Assembly: GCA_002393725.1 (NCBI GenBank) | Contig: DGTJ01000015.1 | Span: 1 to 44,767, forward strand | Direction: 5' to 3' | Length of the DNA stretch: 44,767 bases | Origin: Prevotella sp. UBA4339 | Lineage (GTDB): Bacteria; Bacteroidota; Bacteroidia; Bacteroidales; Bacteroidaceae | In this document: piece by piece, positions 8,362 through 16,233 of the stretch | How the letters are laid out: every line of letters starts with the position of its first letter | Numbering within the stretch: position 1 is the first letter of the stretch | Translations under genes and position numbers: made by a program | Notes under the pieces: model-generated | Told to the model about the DNA's origin: nothing | Database searches by the model: none | Seen by the model: the letters and a program-made list of their open reading frames with translations, nothing else

Positions 8362-9151
8362 AGTTGGTCCATTTATTAGTGATTAGTTCGAAATGCTTGA
8401 AGATCTGGAACGATGCCCAGTAGTTGAGACACGAAAGGACTACGAATGCGACATCGATCACATAGACGATGGGGTTGACGTAATGCCCGCCATGAGCATC
8501 CTGCCAAGAGAACAAGGAGATATGCGCAGGTGATATAGCATAGGACATTATCACGGGAATTGCTATCAGCACAATGCTGACACAGACAAAGGCATACTTG
8601 CGCAACCATGTGCCGCCAAGGATATACATCGAATGGGTGAACACGTTGAGCAGCAACAGGAACAACATCTCAGGCAGCCAGAGGCGCGCAAAGCCATCAG
8701 GCTGAATATCTCTCATCAACTGAGGGAGTACCGACACCCATTCGTCGCCATAGAAGACAGCCCTCACAGCCATCCTCAGAAAGTCGCCTGCCACTAAAGA
8801 CACTATAACGCAAGCTGTCCATACAACAGTCACATAAAACACCAATGAGAGAAACTTCTCCAAGTTGGAGGCAGGCAGCATAAGAAAAGCAGTGCGCTTG
8901 GTCTTCTTATTCACATCTGACATGACGGAACTGAAGCAAGCCAACAGTCCGATCACTATGAAGATAACGCCAAAAGACGCTGCAATATTTACGCTTTTCT
9001 CTGGTAATTGGGAAAAGATGCCAAAAACAGCCATCTCGCCCAAGAAGACACCGACAAAGGAGCCTAAAGTCCAAAACATCATATTGCGGAAGTTAACGCT
9101 CAGCACCCAGCGAAGCGTATGGCAGAATCTATTGAAATTAAAACTATTCAT
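8342..9151 (-). CDS. Integral membrane protein, putative ABC-2-like permease subunit B
   Basis: 269 residues with about six hydrophobic segments. It shares its layout and motifs with the neighbour at 9169-9963: an N-terminal FxFxRFxxxxRWxLS stretch and LMLPASNLEK after the second helix. I know this motif from Bacteroidota membrane proteins beside GntR/ABC pairs but cannot name a characterised family. Position between an ABC ATPase and a YtrA-like regulator makes a transmembrane subunit of an ABC-2 exporter the best inference. Confidence 0.75.
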   Translation of the reverse strand: MNSFNFNRFCHTLRWVLSVNFRNMMFWTLGSFVGVFLGEMAVFGIFSQLPEKSVNIAASFGVIFIVIGLLACFSSVMSDVNKKTKRTAFLMLPASNLEKFLSLVFYVTVVWTACVIVSLVAGDFLRMAVRAVFYGDEWVSVLPQLMRDIQPDGFARLWLPEMLFLLLLNVFTHSMYILGGTWLRKYAFVCVSIVLIAIPVIMSYAISPAHISLFSWQDAHGGHYVNPIVYVIDVAFVVLSCLNYWASFQIFKHFELITNKWTNYDIFKR

Positions 9152-9168
9152 ACTATTCTTTATTTTAC

Positions 9169-9963
9169 TTAAAGATTGACATAGCTTCCTATAACCTGGT
9201 GACGACAGAAAATCCTGTACGACAGCCAGAAATCAAACACAGTAAGCACAGCCATCACCATACACAGGATGCGGAGAACACTGACTGGCGTATGCTCATC
9301 AATGCGCATCGGGGCGACACTTTCCGGCCACAGGGCACCAAGGATGATGCTTAAGGCAATCAGCGCTATACTCGTAAGAATCCAGTTGTACTTGTGCGAC
9401 CGGAAGAATGTCGCACCGACAGCATAGAGGGAGTGGAGCCACACAAGTATCATGACGGCACTGACATCAAAAGTGCCAGGCACTGCAGAAGAACTGTGAA
9501 ACTGCATAATGGTATCAGCGATACACTGCACTATGAGCATCGCACCCTCATGCCCCAACAGCACGTTTATTAGAAACTGTAACAAGTCGGCCATAAGAAA
9601 AGCACCTACGAAGCAGGGCAACAGCAATATCCAGTAGCAGTAGCGCATCACATACTTCTCCAGATTCGAGGCTGGCAGCATCATCAACCGCTTGTCGTCG
9701 TGCTTACCTCTCATACTGTTGAACATCATCGTAGCCCCTAAGACAAAAAGAGCTACAGACGTGGCTATCACCATGAACACACATGCCTTGTAAGCCTGAA
9801 TGCCACCTATGTTATTATTAATGTTAACGATGCAAGTGAAGAACAGGAATACCAGCGTCATCGCTACCATCCAGGCAAGCGTGTTCTTTACGAACCAGCG
9901 CTTGTCAATCGAGAGCGACCATCTTACCAGATATGCGAATCGTCTTATATTGAATTGTATCAT
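9169..9963 (-). CDS. Integral membrane protein, putative ABC-2-like permease subunit A
   Basis: 264 residues, about six membrane segments, paralogous to the protein encoded 17 bases downstream (shared RWxLS start and MLPASNLEKY motif). It follows the ATPase gene by 48 bases. No substrate-binding protein or periplasmic domain is encoded nearby. In related YtrA-controlled systems two unlike membrane subunits pair with one ATPase. That arrangement is inferred here from gene order and paralogy only. Confidence 0.75.
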   Translation of the reverse strand: MIQFNIRRFAYLVRWSLSIDKRWFVKNTLAWMVAMTLVFLFFTCIVNINNNIGGIQAYKACVFMVIATSVALFVLGATMMFNSMRGKHDDKRLMMLPASNLEKYVMRYCYWILLLPCFVGAFLMADLLQFLINVLLGHEGAMLIVQCIADTIMQFHSSSAVPGTFDVSAVMILVWLHSLYAVGATFFRSHKYNWILTSIALIALSIILGALWPESVAPMRIDEHTPVSVLRILCMVMAVLTVFDFWLSYRIFCRHQVIGSYVNL

Positions 9964-10011
9964 ACCATTTATCCCTTTAATACCAAATAATACGAATCTG
10001 ACATACAGTTA

Positions 10012-10827
10012 TTAAACCTTTCCTTCATTGACTGCATTAAACAACAGCTCAAGGTTGACCTGTGTCTCAGGACCGTCTTCCCTACGAGGAGCAATCACGG
10101 CATTTCCCTGCAGCGAAGGCTCGGCATATATCGCATCGCCCATATTGTCGGGAGTGCGATACTCGAAAGTGTACTTGGCTTGTATATCCGCCACACTCGC
10201 ATTAAGCAAGAGCTTTTGTGGTGAGAGGATCAGGATATGATCGAGTAGTGCCTCCACATCGTGCACCTGATGGGTGGATATGATAAGCGTTCTGTCACCA
10301 GTCATGTACTGTGCCACCACCTTGCGGAACTGGCTCTTCGAAGGGATATCCAGCCCGTTGGTAGGCTCATCCATCAGCATCACCTTGGTGTTAGTAGCCA
10401 GTGCGAAGGCCATAAACACCTTTTTCTTCTGTCCCATCGACAGTGCATTGAGCCTGACATCCATAGTGAGTTCAAAGTCCTTCAGGCATGCCTCCAGTAC
10501 TTGGGTGCTGAACAAAGGATAGAACGGACGGTTAATCTTCACATACTCACTGAGCGACATTGGCGGAAGGTCGAATTCCTCAGGCACTATGAATATCTCC
10601 TGCAATGTCTCCGGACGGCGGAGTCGGGTCTCTATACCATCAAAACACACACTGCCTGTATTAGGACGAAGCAGTCCGCTAATAAGATATAGCAGCGTTG
10701 ATTTGCCTGTGCCGTTCTTACCCAGCAGTCCATAGATGTTGTCCTGCTTCAGCTCCAGGCTGAAGTCATCGAATACCAAATTCTTCTGTCCAGCATACTT
10801 AAAACTGATGTTGTTTACCTCTATCAT
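10012..10827 (-). CDS. ABC transporter ATP-binding protein (ABC-2/YtrB type)
   Basis: 271 residues from the ATG at 10827 (MIEVNNISFKYAGQ), which has a purine-rich AGAAGAGGT before it. The in-frame GTG at 10884 lies within the operator and is rejected. Walker A GKNGTGKST is at 36-44, an atypical signature LSMGQ at 129-133 and Walker B MLMDEP at 150-155, followed by TNGLD and an H-loop ISTHQ. It is the first gene of a four-gene operon ending with its GntR regulator. Confidence 0.93.
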   Translation of the reverse strand: MIEVNNISFKYAGQKNLVFDDFSLELKQDNIYGLLGKNGTGKSTLLYLISGLLRPNTGSVCFDGIETRLRRPETLQEIFIVPEEFDLPPMSLSEYVKINRPFYPLFSTQVLEACLKDFELTMDVRLNALSMGQKKKVFMAFALATNTKVMLMDEPTNGLDIPSKSQFRKVVAQYMTGDRTLIISTHQVHDVEALLDHILILSPQKLLLNASVADIQAKYTFEYRTPDNMGDAIYAEPSLQGNAVIAPRREDGPETQVNLELLFNAVNEGKV

Positions 10828-10868
10828 ACCTCTTCTATTTATATTATTTAATCCGATAACACCTACTG

Positions 10869-10900
10869 TTGCAGTGTACCACACTAATAGTACACTGCAA
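10869..10900. promoter_or_regulatory. GntR operator candidate: perfect inverted repeat
   Basis: Arms of 11 bp (TTGCAGTGTAC at 10869-10879 and GTACACTGCAA at 10890-10900) are exact complements around a 10-base spacer. The upstream arm, on the minus strand, runs into the -7 box, so a bound regulator would cover the transcription start of the ABC-GntR operon. Confidence 0.75.
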
Positions 10901-10905
10901 AAGTA
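10897..10905 (-). promoter_or_regulatory. -7 box of the ABC-GntR operon
   Basis: TACTTTTGC on the minus strand fits TAnnTTTG and shares four bases with the inverted repeat. The leader to the ATG at 10827 would be about 60 nt and would hold the whole second arm of the dyad. Confidence 0.65.
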
Positions 10906-10993
10906 ATGCTTTATACCACTCGCTCCAAGTATTTCTCCAGAAATCTTCCGTTTGTTAACACACTTTAACCATATAGCCCTCGTGCGAACATTA

Positions 10994-11026
10994 TTATAAA
11001 AAAGAGAAGCTGCAACTTATGCAGCC
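10994..11026 (-). terminator. Intrinsic terminator of the DUF4890 gene
   Basis: GGCTGCA (ending near 11026) pairs with TGCAGC around a five-base loop. On the minus strand it is followed by TTCTCTTTTTT. Confidence 0.75.
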
Positions 11027-11064
11027 TCCCTACATTCACTAATCAACTATTAACTATCTGAGTC

Positions 11065-11556
11065 TTACTGTTTCTGTTCTCTTTGACCTCGAGGACCGCG
11101 TGGTCCATCTTTGCGGCGCTTCTCCTGGTCAGCCTGATACTTCTTATACTGCTCTGAAGTCATAATCTTCTGAAGCTCCTCATCATAAGCCTTCATCTCC
11201 TTTTCCATCTTCTCGCGCATCTCTTTCATATTGCCTCTTGGAGCCTTTGGCGCCTTTAAAGTGTCGGGGTTCTCTGCTTTGGTAGCACCAGTCATACCGT
11301 CTGGACGCTGACCTCTCATTCCATGACGGCCCGGACGACCGTGACGATGCATCGGGCGCATCGCGTCAACATACTTCGTGTTCAGTTCCAGTAGCTGCTT
11401 TGCCTGACTGTCGTTGAGTCCATACTCCTTAACCATTCTCTCTGTACGATGTTTCACCATACCTTCCTTGCGGTTGTCGCTCTTATCCTGTGCGAGAGCT
11501 ACTGAGCTGATGAACAGCATTGCTGCGAGCATCATAAAAAACTGCTTCATAATCAT
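11065..11556 (-). CDS. DUF4890 / Spy-CpxP-like periplasmic protein
   Basis: 163 residues. A second ATG two codons on (11550) is an equally good start. A signal peptide ends at about residue 22-23 (ALA|Q). The mature part has an LNDSQAKQLLELN segment like the LTxxQ motif of Spy/CpxP, and a second helix with MTSEQYKKYQADQ. Between them is a His/Arg/Gly-rich loop (HRHGRPGRHGMRG) that could bind metal. Such Bacteroidota proteins are annotated DUF4890; chaperone or envelope-stress roles are inferred from the resemblance to Spy. Confidence 0.8.
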   Translation of the reverse strand: MIMKQFFMMLAAMLFISSVALAQDKSDNRKEGMVKHRTERMVKEYGLNDSQAKQLLELNTKYVDAMRPMHRHGRPGRHGMRGQRPDGMTGATKAENPDTLKAPKAPRGNMKEMREKMEKEMKAYDEELQKIMTSEQYKKYQADQEKRRKDGPRGPRGQREQKQ

Positions 11557-11667
11557 ATTCCTTTCGATTTTAAATTGTTATACACTGTTTGATTATCTCT
11601 ATTTGTTGCAACTGTTATTTTGACGTAAAAAAGACATGAAAGTTTAATCGCCACTACTCTTCTTTCT

Positions 11668-11709
11668 GCCAACAGCGGAAAATCTTCAGCCAACAGCCAC
11701 ATATCTTCA
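11668..11709. repeat. 21-bp direct repeat, two good copies
   Basis: Copies start at 11668 and 11689, identical at 17 of 21 positions: both begin GCCAACAGC and both end ATCTTCA. A weak third copy (GCGAGAGCC...) begins at 11710 in the same register. Confidence 0.7.
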
Positions 11710-11799
11710 GCGAGAGCCGCAATATGATTTTTCTATATTGTCATGGTGAATGGAAAGGTGGAATAGAAATACATGCAGGATAAATAATCCGAAGAATCC

Positions 11800-11830
11800 T
11801 TTGCGGTCTCAGGGAAATATCGTATCTTTG
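11800..11830 (+). promoter_or_regulatory. Promoter of the symporter gene
   Basis: -33 TTTG at 11800-11803, 19-base spacer, -7 TATCTTTG at 11823-11830. It lies within an in-frame upstream extension of the gene and so excludes any start before 11888. Confidence 0.75.
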
Positions 11831-11887
11831 TGCACGAAATCACTGTCCCTTGAGGTCAGGTTCATTCATAACAAGAGAAAAGACGCG

Positions 11888-13063
11888 ATGACTAAGAAAA
11901 CCAAAAAAATAGGGCTGCTGCCCCGCATATTAACAGCCATCATCCTTGGCATAATAGCAGGCAATTTCCTGCCCCTCGGGTGGGTACGGCTATTTGTGAC
12001 GTTCAACAGCGTGTTTAGCCAGTTTCTGGGATTCCTTATACCACTTATTATCATCGGGCTAGTGGCTCCAGCCATCGCTGACATAGGGCGCTCGGCAGGG
12101 AAGCTGCTATTGTGGACCGTAGCAATAGCCTACGCAGACACTATCATTGCAGGGCTACTGGCATATGGCACAGGCACTCTGTTCTTCCCCTCGATGGTTG
12201 ACAGCGAGGCGGCAAATGCAGTAGAGAAGGCAGAGGAGATACTGCCTTACTTCCAACTGCAGATACCGGCAATACTCGACGTGATGGCAGCACTGGTGTT
12301 CGCCTTCCTGATGGGAATCGGCATAGCGTATACTGACTCTACATCCTTGAAGAAAGGCTTCGGAGAGTTCCGTGAGATAATATCAAAGACGATAGCGACA
12401 GCAATCATACCCCTTCTGCCTCTGTATATATTTGGAATCTTCGTGGGCATGACATATACCGGAGAGGCATACCACATACTGCTGGTGTTCGTTAAAATCA
12501 TCTGCGTGATCTTCGCATTACACATTATTATATTATTATATGAGTTCCTGATAGCTGGAGGCTTGGCACATAAGAATCCTCTGAAAATGCTAAAGAACAT
12601 GCTGCCAGCCTACTTCACTGCCCTGGGCACATCGTCGAGCGCTGCATCTATACCCGTCACACTACGCCAGACAATAAAAAACGGAGTCAGTGAGGAGATT
12701 GCAGGCTTCACAGTGCCTCTATGCGCTACTATCCACATGTCGGGCTCAATGATGAAGATAACGTGCTGTGCACTTACCGTATGCCTTATAGCCGGGCTGC
12801 CTCACGATTTCCCGCTGTTCCTGCACTTCATCATGCTATTGGGAGTGTGTATGGTCGCCGGGCCTGGTGTGCCCGGAGGAGCTGTAATGGCAGCACTCGG
12901 GCCATTGGGAGGTATACTGGGATTCAACCCCGATGCACAGGCACTTATCATTGCACTATATATAGCAATGGACTCCTTTGGAACTGCATGCAACGTTACA
13001 GGCGACGGTGCGATAGCTGTACTGATGGACAAGATTGCAACAGGCAAAAAGTGCGAAAAATAG
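11888..13063 (+). CDS. Dicarboxylate/amino acid:cation symporter (DAACS family)
   Basis: 391 residues from the ATG at 11888 (MTKKTKKIGLLPRIL), set by the promoter just upstream. About eight membrane helices are interrupted by the family's two re-entrant hairpins: a serine-rich one (ALGTSSSAASIPVTL, near residue 247) and a C-terminal segment with NVTGDGAIAVLMDK. The family takes up glutamate, aspartate, serine/threonine or C4-dicarboxylates with Na+ or H+. The exact substrate cannot be assigned. It is monocistronic, flanked by its own promoter and that of the next gene. Confidence 0.9.
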   Translation: MTKKTKKIGLLPRILTAIILGIIAGNFLPLGWVRLFVTFNSVFSQFLGFLIPLIIIGLVAPAIADIGRSAGKLLLWTVAIAYADTIIAGLLAYGTGTLFFPSMVDSEAANAVEKAEEILPYFQLQIPAILDVMAALVFAFLMGIGIAYTDSTSLKKGFGEFREIISKTIATAIIPLLPLYIFGIFVGMTYTGEAYHILLVFVKIICVIFALHIIILLYEFLIAGGLAHKNPLKMLKNMLPAYFTALGTSSSAASIPVTLRQTIKNGVSEEIAGFTVPLCATIHMSGSMMKITCCALTVCLIAGLPHDFPLFLHFIMLLGVCMVAGPGVPGGAVMAALGPLGGILGFNPDAQALIIALYIAMDSFGTACNVTGDGAIAVLMDKIATGKKCEK

Positions 13064-13072
13064 CATAAAGCA

Positions 13073-13103
13073 TTTGCTAATTCAAAGAAAATTAGTACCT
13101 TTG
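13073..13103 (+). promoter_or_regulatory. Promoter of the DUF1846 gene
   Basis: -33 TTTG at 13073-13076, 19-base spacer, -7 TACCTTTG at 13096-13103. It starts 10 bases after the symporter stop. The leader would be about 18 nt. Confidence 0.75.
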
Positions 13104-13128
13104 CATGCAAAAATTAAATTAAGACCCA

Positions 13129-14592
13129 ATGAAAATAGGTTTCGACAACGATAAATACCTCAAGATTCAGAGTGAGCATATCCGCGAGCGCATAGCCCAG
13201 TTTGACGGAAAACTGTATCTGGAGCTCGGTGGCAAACTGTTTGATGACCACCATGCCTCGCGAGTTCTGCCTGGCTTCAAGCCCGACTCCAAGCTGCGGA
13301 TGCTGGCTCAGCTGCGTGACAGCATAGAGATAATAATCGTGGTGAATGCTGACGACATCGAGAAGAATAAGGTTCGTGCCGACCTCGGCATCACATACGA
13401 TGAAGACGCACTCAGGTTGCGAGACGAGTTTATGAACCGTAGTTTCATGGTTGGAAGCATTGTGATAACCCACTATAACGGCCAGCACGCTGCCGATCAG
13501 TTCCGCCATCGCCTGGAGCGGATGGGTGTAAAGTCGTATTTCCACTACCCCATCGACGGATATCCACACAACGTAGAACTCATCGCCAGCGACGAGGGCT
13601 TCGGCAAGAACGAGTTCGTAGAGACATCACGGCCGCTGGTGATAGTCACTGCCCCAGGCCCCGGAAGCGGCAAAATGGCAACATGCCTATCACAGCTATA
13701 CAACGAGAACAAGCGCGGAGTAAGAGCCGGATATGCCAAGTTTGAGACATTCCCCGTATGGAGCCTGCCCCTGAAGCATCCTGTCAACATCGCTTACGAG
13801 GCAGCAACTGCCGATCTGAACGATGTGAACATGATCGACCCATTCCACCTGGAGGCATACGGCAAGACAGCCGTAAACTATAACCGCGACGTAGAAATAT
13901 TCCCCGTACTAAATGCACTCTTCGAGGGTATCTATGGCGAGAATCCGTACAAGTCGCCTACAGACATGGGTGTCAACATGATCGGATTCTGCATCTCCGA
14001 CGACGAAGTCTGCTGCGATGCATCGAAAAACGAGATAATACGCAGATTCTACGACGCTACTAACAAGCTGGCAGCAGGAGCTGACAATGAGAACGAAGTC
14101 AGTAAGATACGTATGCTTTTCAACCAGGCAAAGATATCTACAGCATATCGTAAAGTCACCACAGCTGCCTATGAAAAGAAAATCGAGACAGGCCATTCTG
14201 CCTCAGCCATCGAACTGGAGGACGGCACCATCATCACAGCCAAATCATCACCTCTGCTGGGATGCAGTGCAGCACTTATACTTAACGCCACAAAATATCT
14301 TGCCGACATCGACCACGAGGTAAAACTGATTCCACAGAGCCTGATAGAGCCTGTGCAAAAGACGAAGACAGAGTATCTAGGCGCCAAGAACCCACGTCTG
14401 CACACCGACGAGGTACTGGTGGCACTGAGCGTCTTGTCGACAGAAGACGAGAATTGCCGCAAGGCACTGGAACAGTTGCCAAGACTGCGCGACTGTCAGA
14501 TTCACTCTACGGTGATGCTCAGCGAGGTTGACAGGAAAATATTCAAGAAACTGGGTTGCGGACTGACTTGCGACCCTGTAAGGAAGAAATAA
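13129..14592 (+). CDS. DUF1846 domain-containing protein
   Basis: 487 residues, full length for this cytosolic family of unknown function. Family features seen are the opening GFDNDKYLKIQSEHIRERI, LYLELGGKLFDDHHASRVLPG (a continuous block near residue 30), and a glycine-rich loop TAPGPGSGKMATCLSQL near residue 175 that resembles a nucleotide-binding loop. There is no signal peptide or membrane segment. It has its own promoter and terminator, so its neighbours give little clue to role. Confidence 0.9.
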   Translation: MKIGFDNDKYLKIQSEHIRERIAQFDGKLYLELGGKLFDDHHASRVLPGFKPDSKLRMLAQLRDSIEIIIVVNADDIEKNKVRADLGITYDEDALRLRDEFMNRSFMVGSIVITHYNGQHAADQFRHRLERMGVKSYFHYPIDGYPHNVELIASDEGFGKNEFVETSRPLVIVTAPGPGSGKMATCLSQLYNENKRGVRAGYAKFETFPVWSLPLKHPVNIAYEAATADLNDVNMIDPFHLEAYGKTAVNYNRDVEIFPVLNALFEGIYGENPYKSPTDMGVNMIGFCISDDEVCCDASKNEIIRRFYDATNKLAAGADNENEVSKIRMLFNQAKISTAYRKVTTAAYEKKIETGHSASAIELEDGTIITAKSSPLLGCSAALILNATKYLADIDHEVKLIPQSLIEPVQKTKTEYLGAKNPRLHTDEVLVALSVLSTEDENCRKALEQLPRLRDCQIHSTVMLSEVDRKIFKKLGCGLTCDPVRKK

Positions 14593-14594
14593 GA

Positions 14595-14617
14595 AAATCG
14601 GGCTTACGGCCCGATTT
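14595..14617. terminator. Intrinsic terminator between convergent genes
   Basis: Nine-bp stem AAATCGGGC/GCCCGATTT around TTACG, followed by TTCTTCTTAT on the plus strand. It lies just inside the gap between DUF1846 and NAD kinase and may serve both. Confidence 0.8.
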
Positions 14618-14621
14618 CTTC

Positions 14622-15506
14622 TTATCTTGTGTCAGCGCCCCACATCATCTTTTCGCGAAGAGTGTTGAAATAACGATGATCAGAACGCTTAACCACCTTG
14701 ACATCATATGGTGCACGACGAAGAGATATCTTTGTGCCCTCCTTGCACTTCTCTGAACGTCCGTCAATAGCTACAAGGAAATTATGGCTGCGGCTCTCTA
14801 CGTCGAGTTCGATAACAGCAGAATCAGGCAAGACGATAGGACGCACATTCAGAGAGTGGGGAGCTACAGCAGTCATCGAGAACACCTTCGTGCCAGGCAC
14901 GATAATAGGACCGCCATTGGAGAGTGAATAGGCTGTTGAGCCAGTAGGAGTAGAAACGACGAGACCATCGGCCTGATAAGTATTGAGATACTGTCCGTTG
15001 ATGCTCGCACGAATAGTAATCATCGATGCGGTGTCGCGTTTTAGGATAGCTACATCATTGAGGGCATAACAGAAATCCCCAAGAGGCAGGCCGTCAGCCT
15101 CAACCTGAATGAGAGCTCTCGACTCAATAGCAAATTCATCATGCACGAGGGCATCTATGCATCGCTCTATATCATCAGGACTGATATCTGCAAGAAATCC
15201 CAGACGCCCCATATTGACACCGATAATAGGTATGTCCTTATGCCCCACACGGCTTGCGGCCTTAAGGAAAGTACCGTCACCACCCATTGAGACAACAAAG
15301 TCGGCATCAAAGTCATCATCGGTGAATACCTTCGTGGCGCTGATGTCGAGATGTTGGTTGTCCTTCAAGAAGTAATAGTATTCCATATCGACATAAAGCT
15401 CTGCATCGTGACTTGCGATACAAGAGAGCACTTTCTGAATGCTGGCGGACTTACGGGCCTGATAGATATTGCCGAACAGGGCGAATCTGAGTCTGCGATA
15501 TTCCAT
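14622..15506 (-). CDS. nadK: NAD kinase
   Basis: 294 residues from the ATG at 15506 (MEYRRLRFALFGN). A TTG seven codons upstream is part of the -7 box and is rejected. It phosphorylates NAD to NADP in the cytosol. GGDGT at 75-79 binds the phosphate donor, N150-D151 lies in the YALNDVAI segment, and the conserved TPTGSTAYSLSNGGP block is at 187-201. It stands alone with its own promoter, divergent from the DJ-1/PfpI gene. Confidence 0.96.
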   Translation of the reverse strand: MEYRRLRFALFGNIYQARKSASIQKVLSCIASHDAELYVDMEYYYFLKDNQHLDISATKVFTDDDFDADFVVSMGGDGTFLKAASRVGHKDIPIIGVNMGRLGFLADISPDDIERCIDALVHDEFAIESRALIQVEADGLPLGDFCYALNDVAILKRDTASMITIRASINGQYLNTYQADGLVVSTPTGSTAYSLSNGGPIIVPGTKVFSMTAVAPHSLNVRPIVLPDSAVIELDVESRSHNFLVAIDGRSEKCKEGTKISLRRAPYDVKVVKRSDHRYFNTLREKMMWGADTR

Positions 15507-15523
15507 ATTACTTCGTTTTGTGT

Positions 15524-15532
15524 GCAAAGATA
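15524..15532 (-). promoter_or_regulatory. -7 box of nadK
   Basis: TATCTTTGC on the minus strand ends 17 bases before the ATG, so the leader would be only 10-14 nt. The TTG of the box is in frame with nadK. Confidence 0.7.
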
Positions 15533-15543
15533 CATCATTTTAA

Positions 15544-15571
15544 TTAGAAATTAGAAATTAGAAATTAGAAA
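15544..15571. repeat. TTAGAAA heptamer, four tandem copies
   Basis: Four exact copies at 15544, 15551, 15558 and 15565 in the A/T-rich gap between the divergent nadK and DJ-1 promoters. Confidence 0.9.
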
Positions 15572-15628
15572 TTATGATTACTTTGCAATTTTTTCACTTT
15601 TCAATTTCAGTATTCCATATCTTTTTTG

Positions 15629-15636
15629 TACCTTTG
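15629..15636 (+). promoter_or_regulatory. -7 box of the DJ-1/ispD/recG operon
   Basis: TACCTTTG, 27 bases before the ATG at 15664. It rules out the longer in-frame extension that begins upstream. A -33 box is weak (TTTC at 15605-15608). Confidence 0.65.
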
Positions 15637-15663
15637 CAAAGAAATAGACCTATACAGAAGATT

Positions 15664-16233
15664 ATGGCAAAAGTTTATGTATTCTTAGCAGATGGCTTCG
15701 AGGATGTTGAGGCCTTGATCCCCATCGACGTATTGCGTCGTGGAGGTGTGGAAGTTGTAACAGTGAGCACAACAGAGTTTCCACTTGTAGAGTCTGCTCA
15801 TGGGGTGAATATCGAGGCCGACATTCAGTTTGATCAAGGCGACTACTCTGATGCCGACTTGCTGATGCTGCCAGGCGGCATGCCAGGAGCAAGCAACCTC
15901 TTTGAGCACGAAGGAGTATGCAAAGCAGTTTGCGACCAGGCGGCTGCAGGAAAGAAAGTGGCTGCAATATGCGCTGCTCCGGCAGTGGTACTCGCCCAGC
16001 TCGGAGTGCTCAACGGAAAGAAAGCCACTTGTTACCCCGGATTCGAGAAATCACTCGCAGAAACCGGTGCCACATATACTGGCGACCTCGTAACCGTAGA
16101 CGGGAATATTACTACGGGCGAAGGCCCTGCAGCAGCTTTCCCTTACGCCTACGAACTACTGGCTCAGCTTGTTGACAAGGACACCTCTGACCAGATTGCC
16201 GAAGGAATGAGGTTCAAGCACCTGATGGCATGA
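15664..16233 (+). CDS. DJ-1/PfpI family protein (YajL-like)
   Basis: 189 residues from the ATG placed by the promoter. It has the DJ-1/PfpI flavodoxin-like fold: VYVFLADGFEDVEAL at the start, nucleophile elbow AAICAAP with the reactive C103, and E16 equivalent to the conserved acidic partner of DJ-1. MLPGGMPG is at 68-75. Relatives act in oxidative stress and protein or glyoxal repair; the activity here is not provable. Its stop overlaps the ispD start (ATGA), so the two are translationally coupled. Confidence 0.9.
   Translation: MAKVYVFLADGFEDVEALIPIDVLRRGGVEVVTVSTTEFPLVESAHGVNIEADIQFDQGDYSDADLLMLPGGMPGASNLFEHEGVCKAVCDQAAAGKKVAAICAAPAVVLAQLGVLNGKKATCYPGFEKSLAETGATYTGDLVTVDGNITTGEGPAAAFPYAYELLAQLVDKDTSDQIAEGMRFKHLMA

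Larger units (their letters stand above)
11557..11887. other. Divergent intergenic region, 331 bp
   Basis: Non-coding region between the DUF4890 gene and the symporter. It holds a 21-bp direct repeat (11668-11709) with a third, degenerate copy, and the symporter promoter (11800-11830). No convincing -7 box was found for the DUF4890 gene. Confidence 0.6.
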
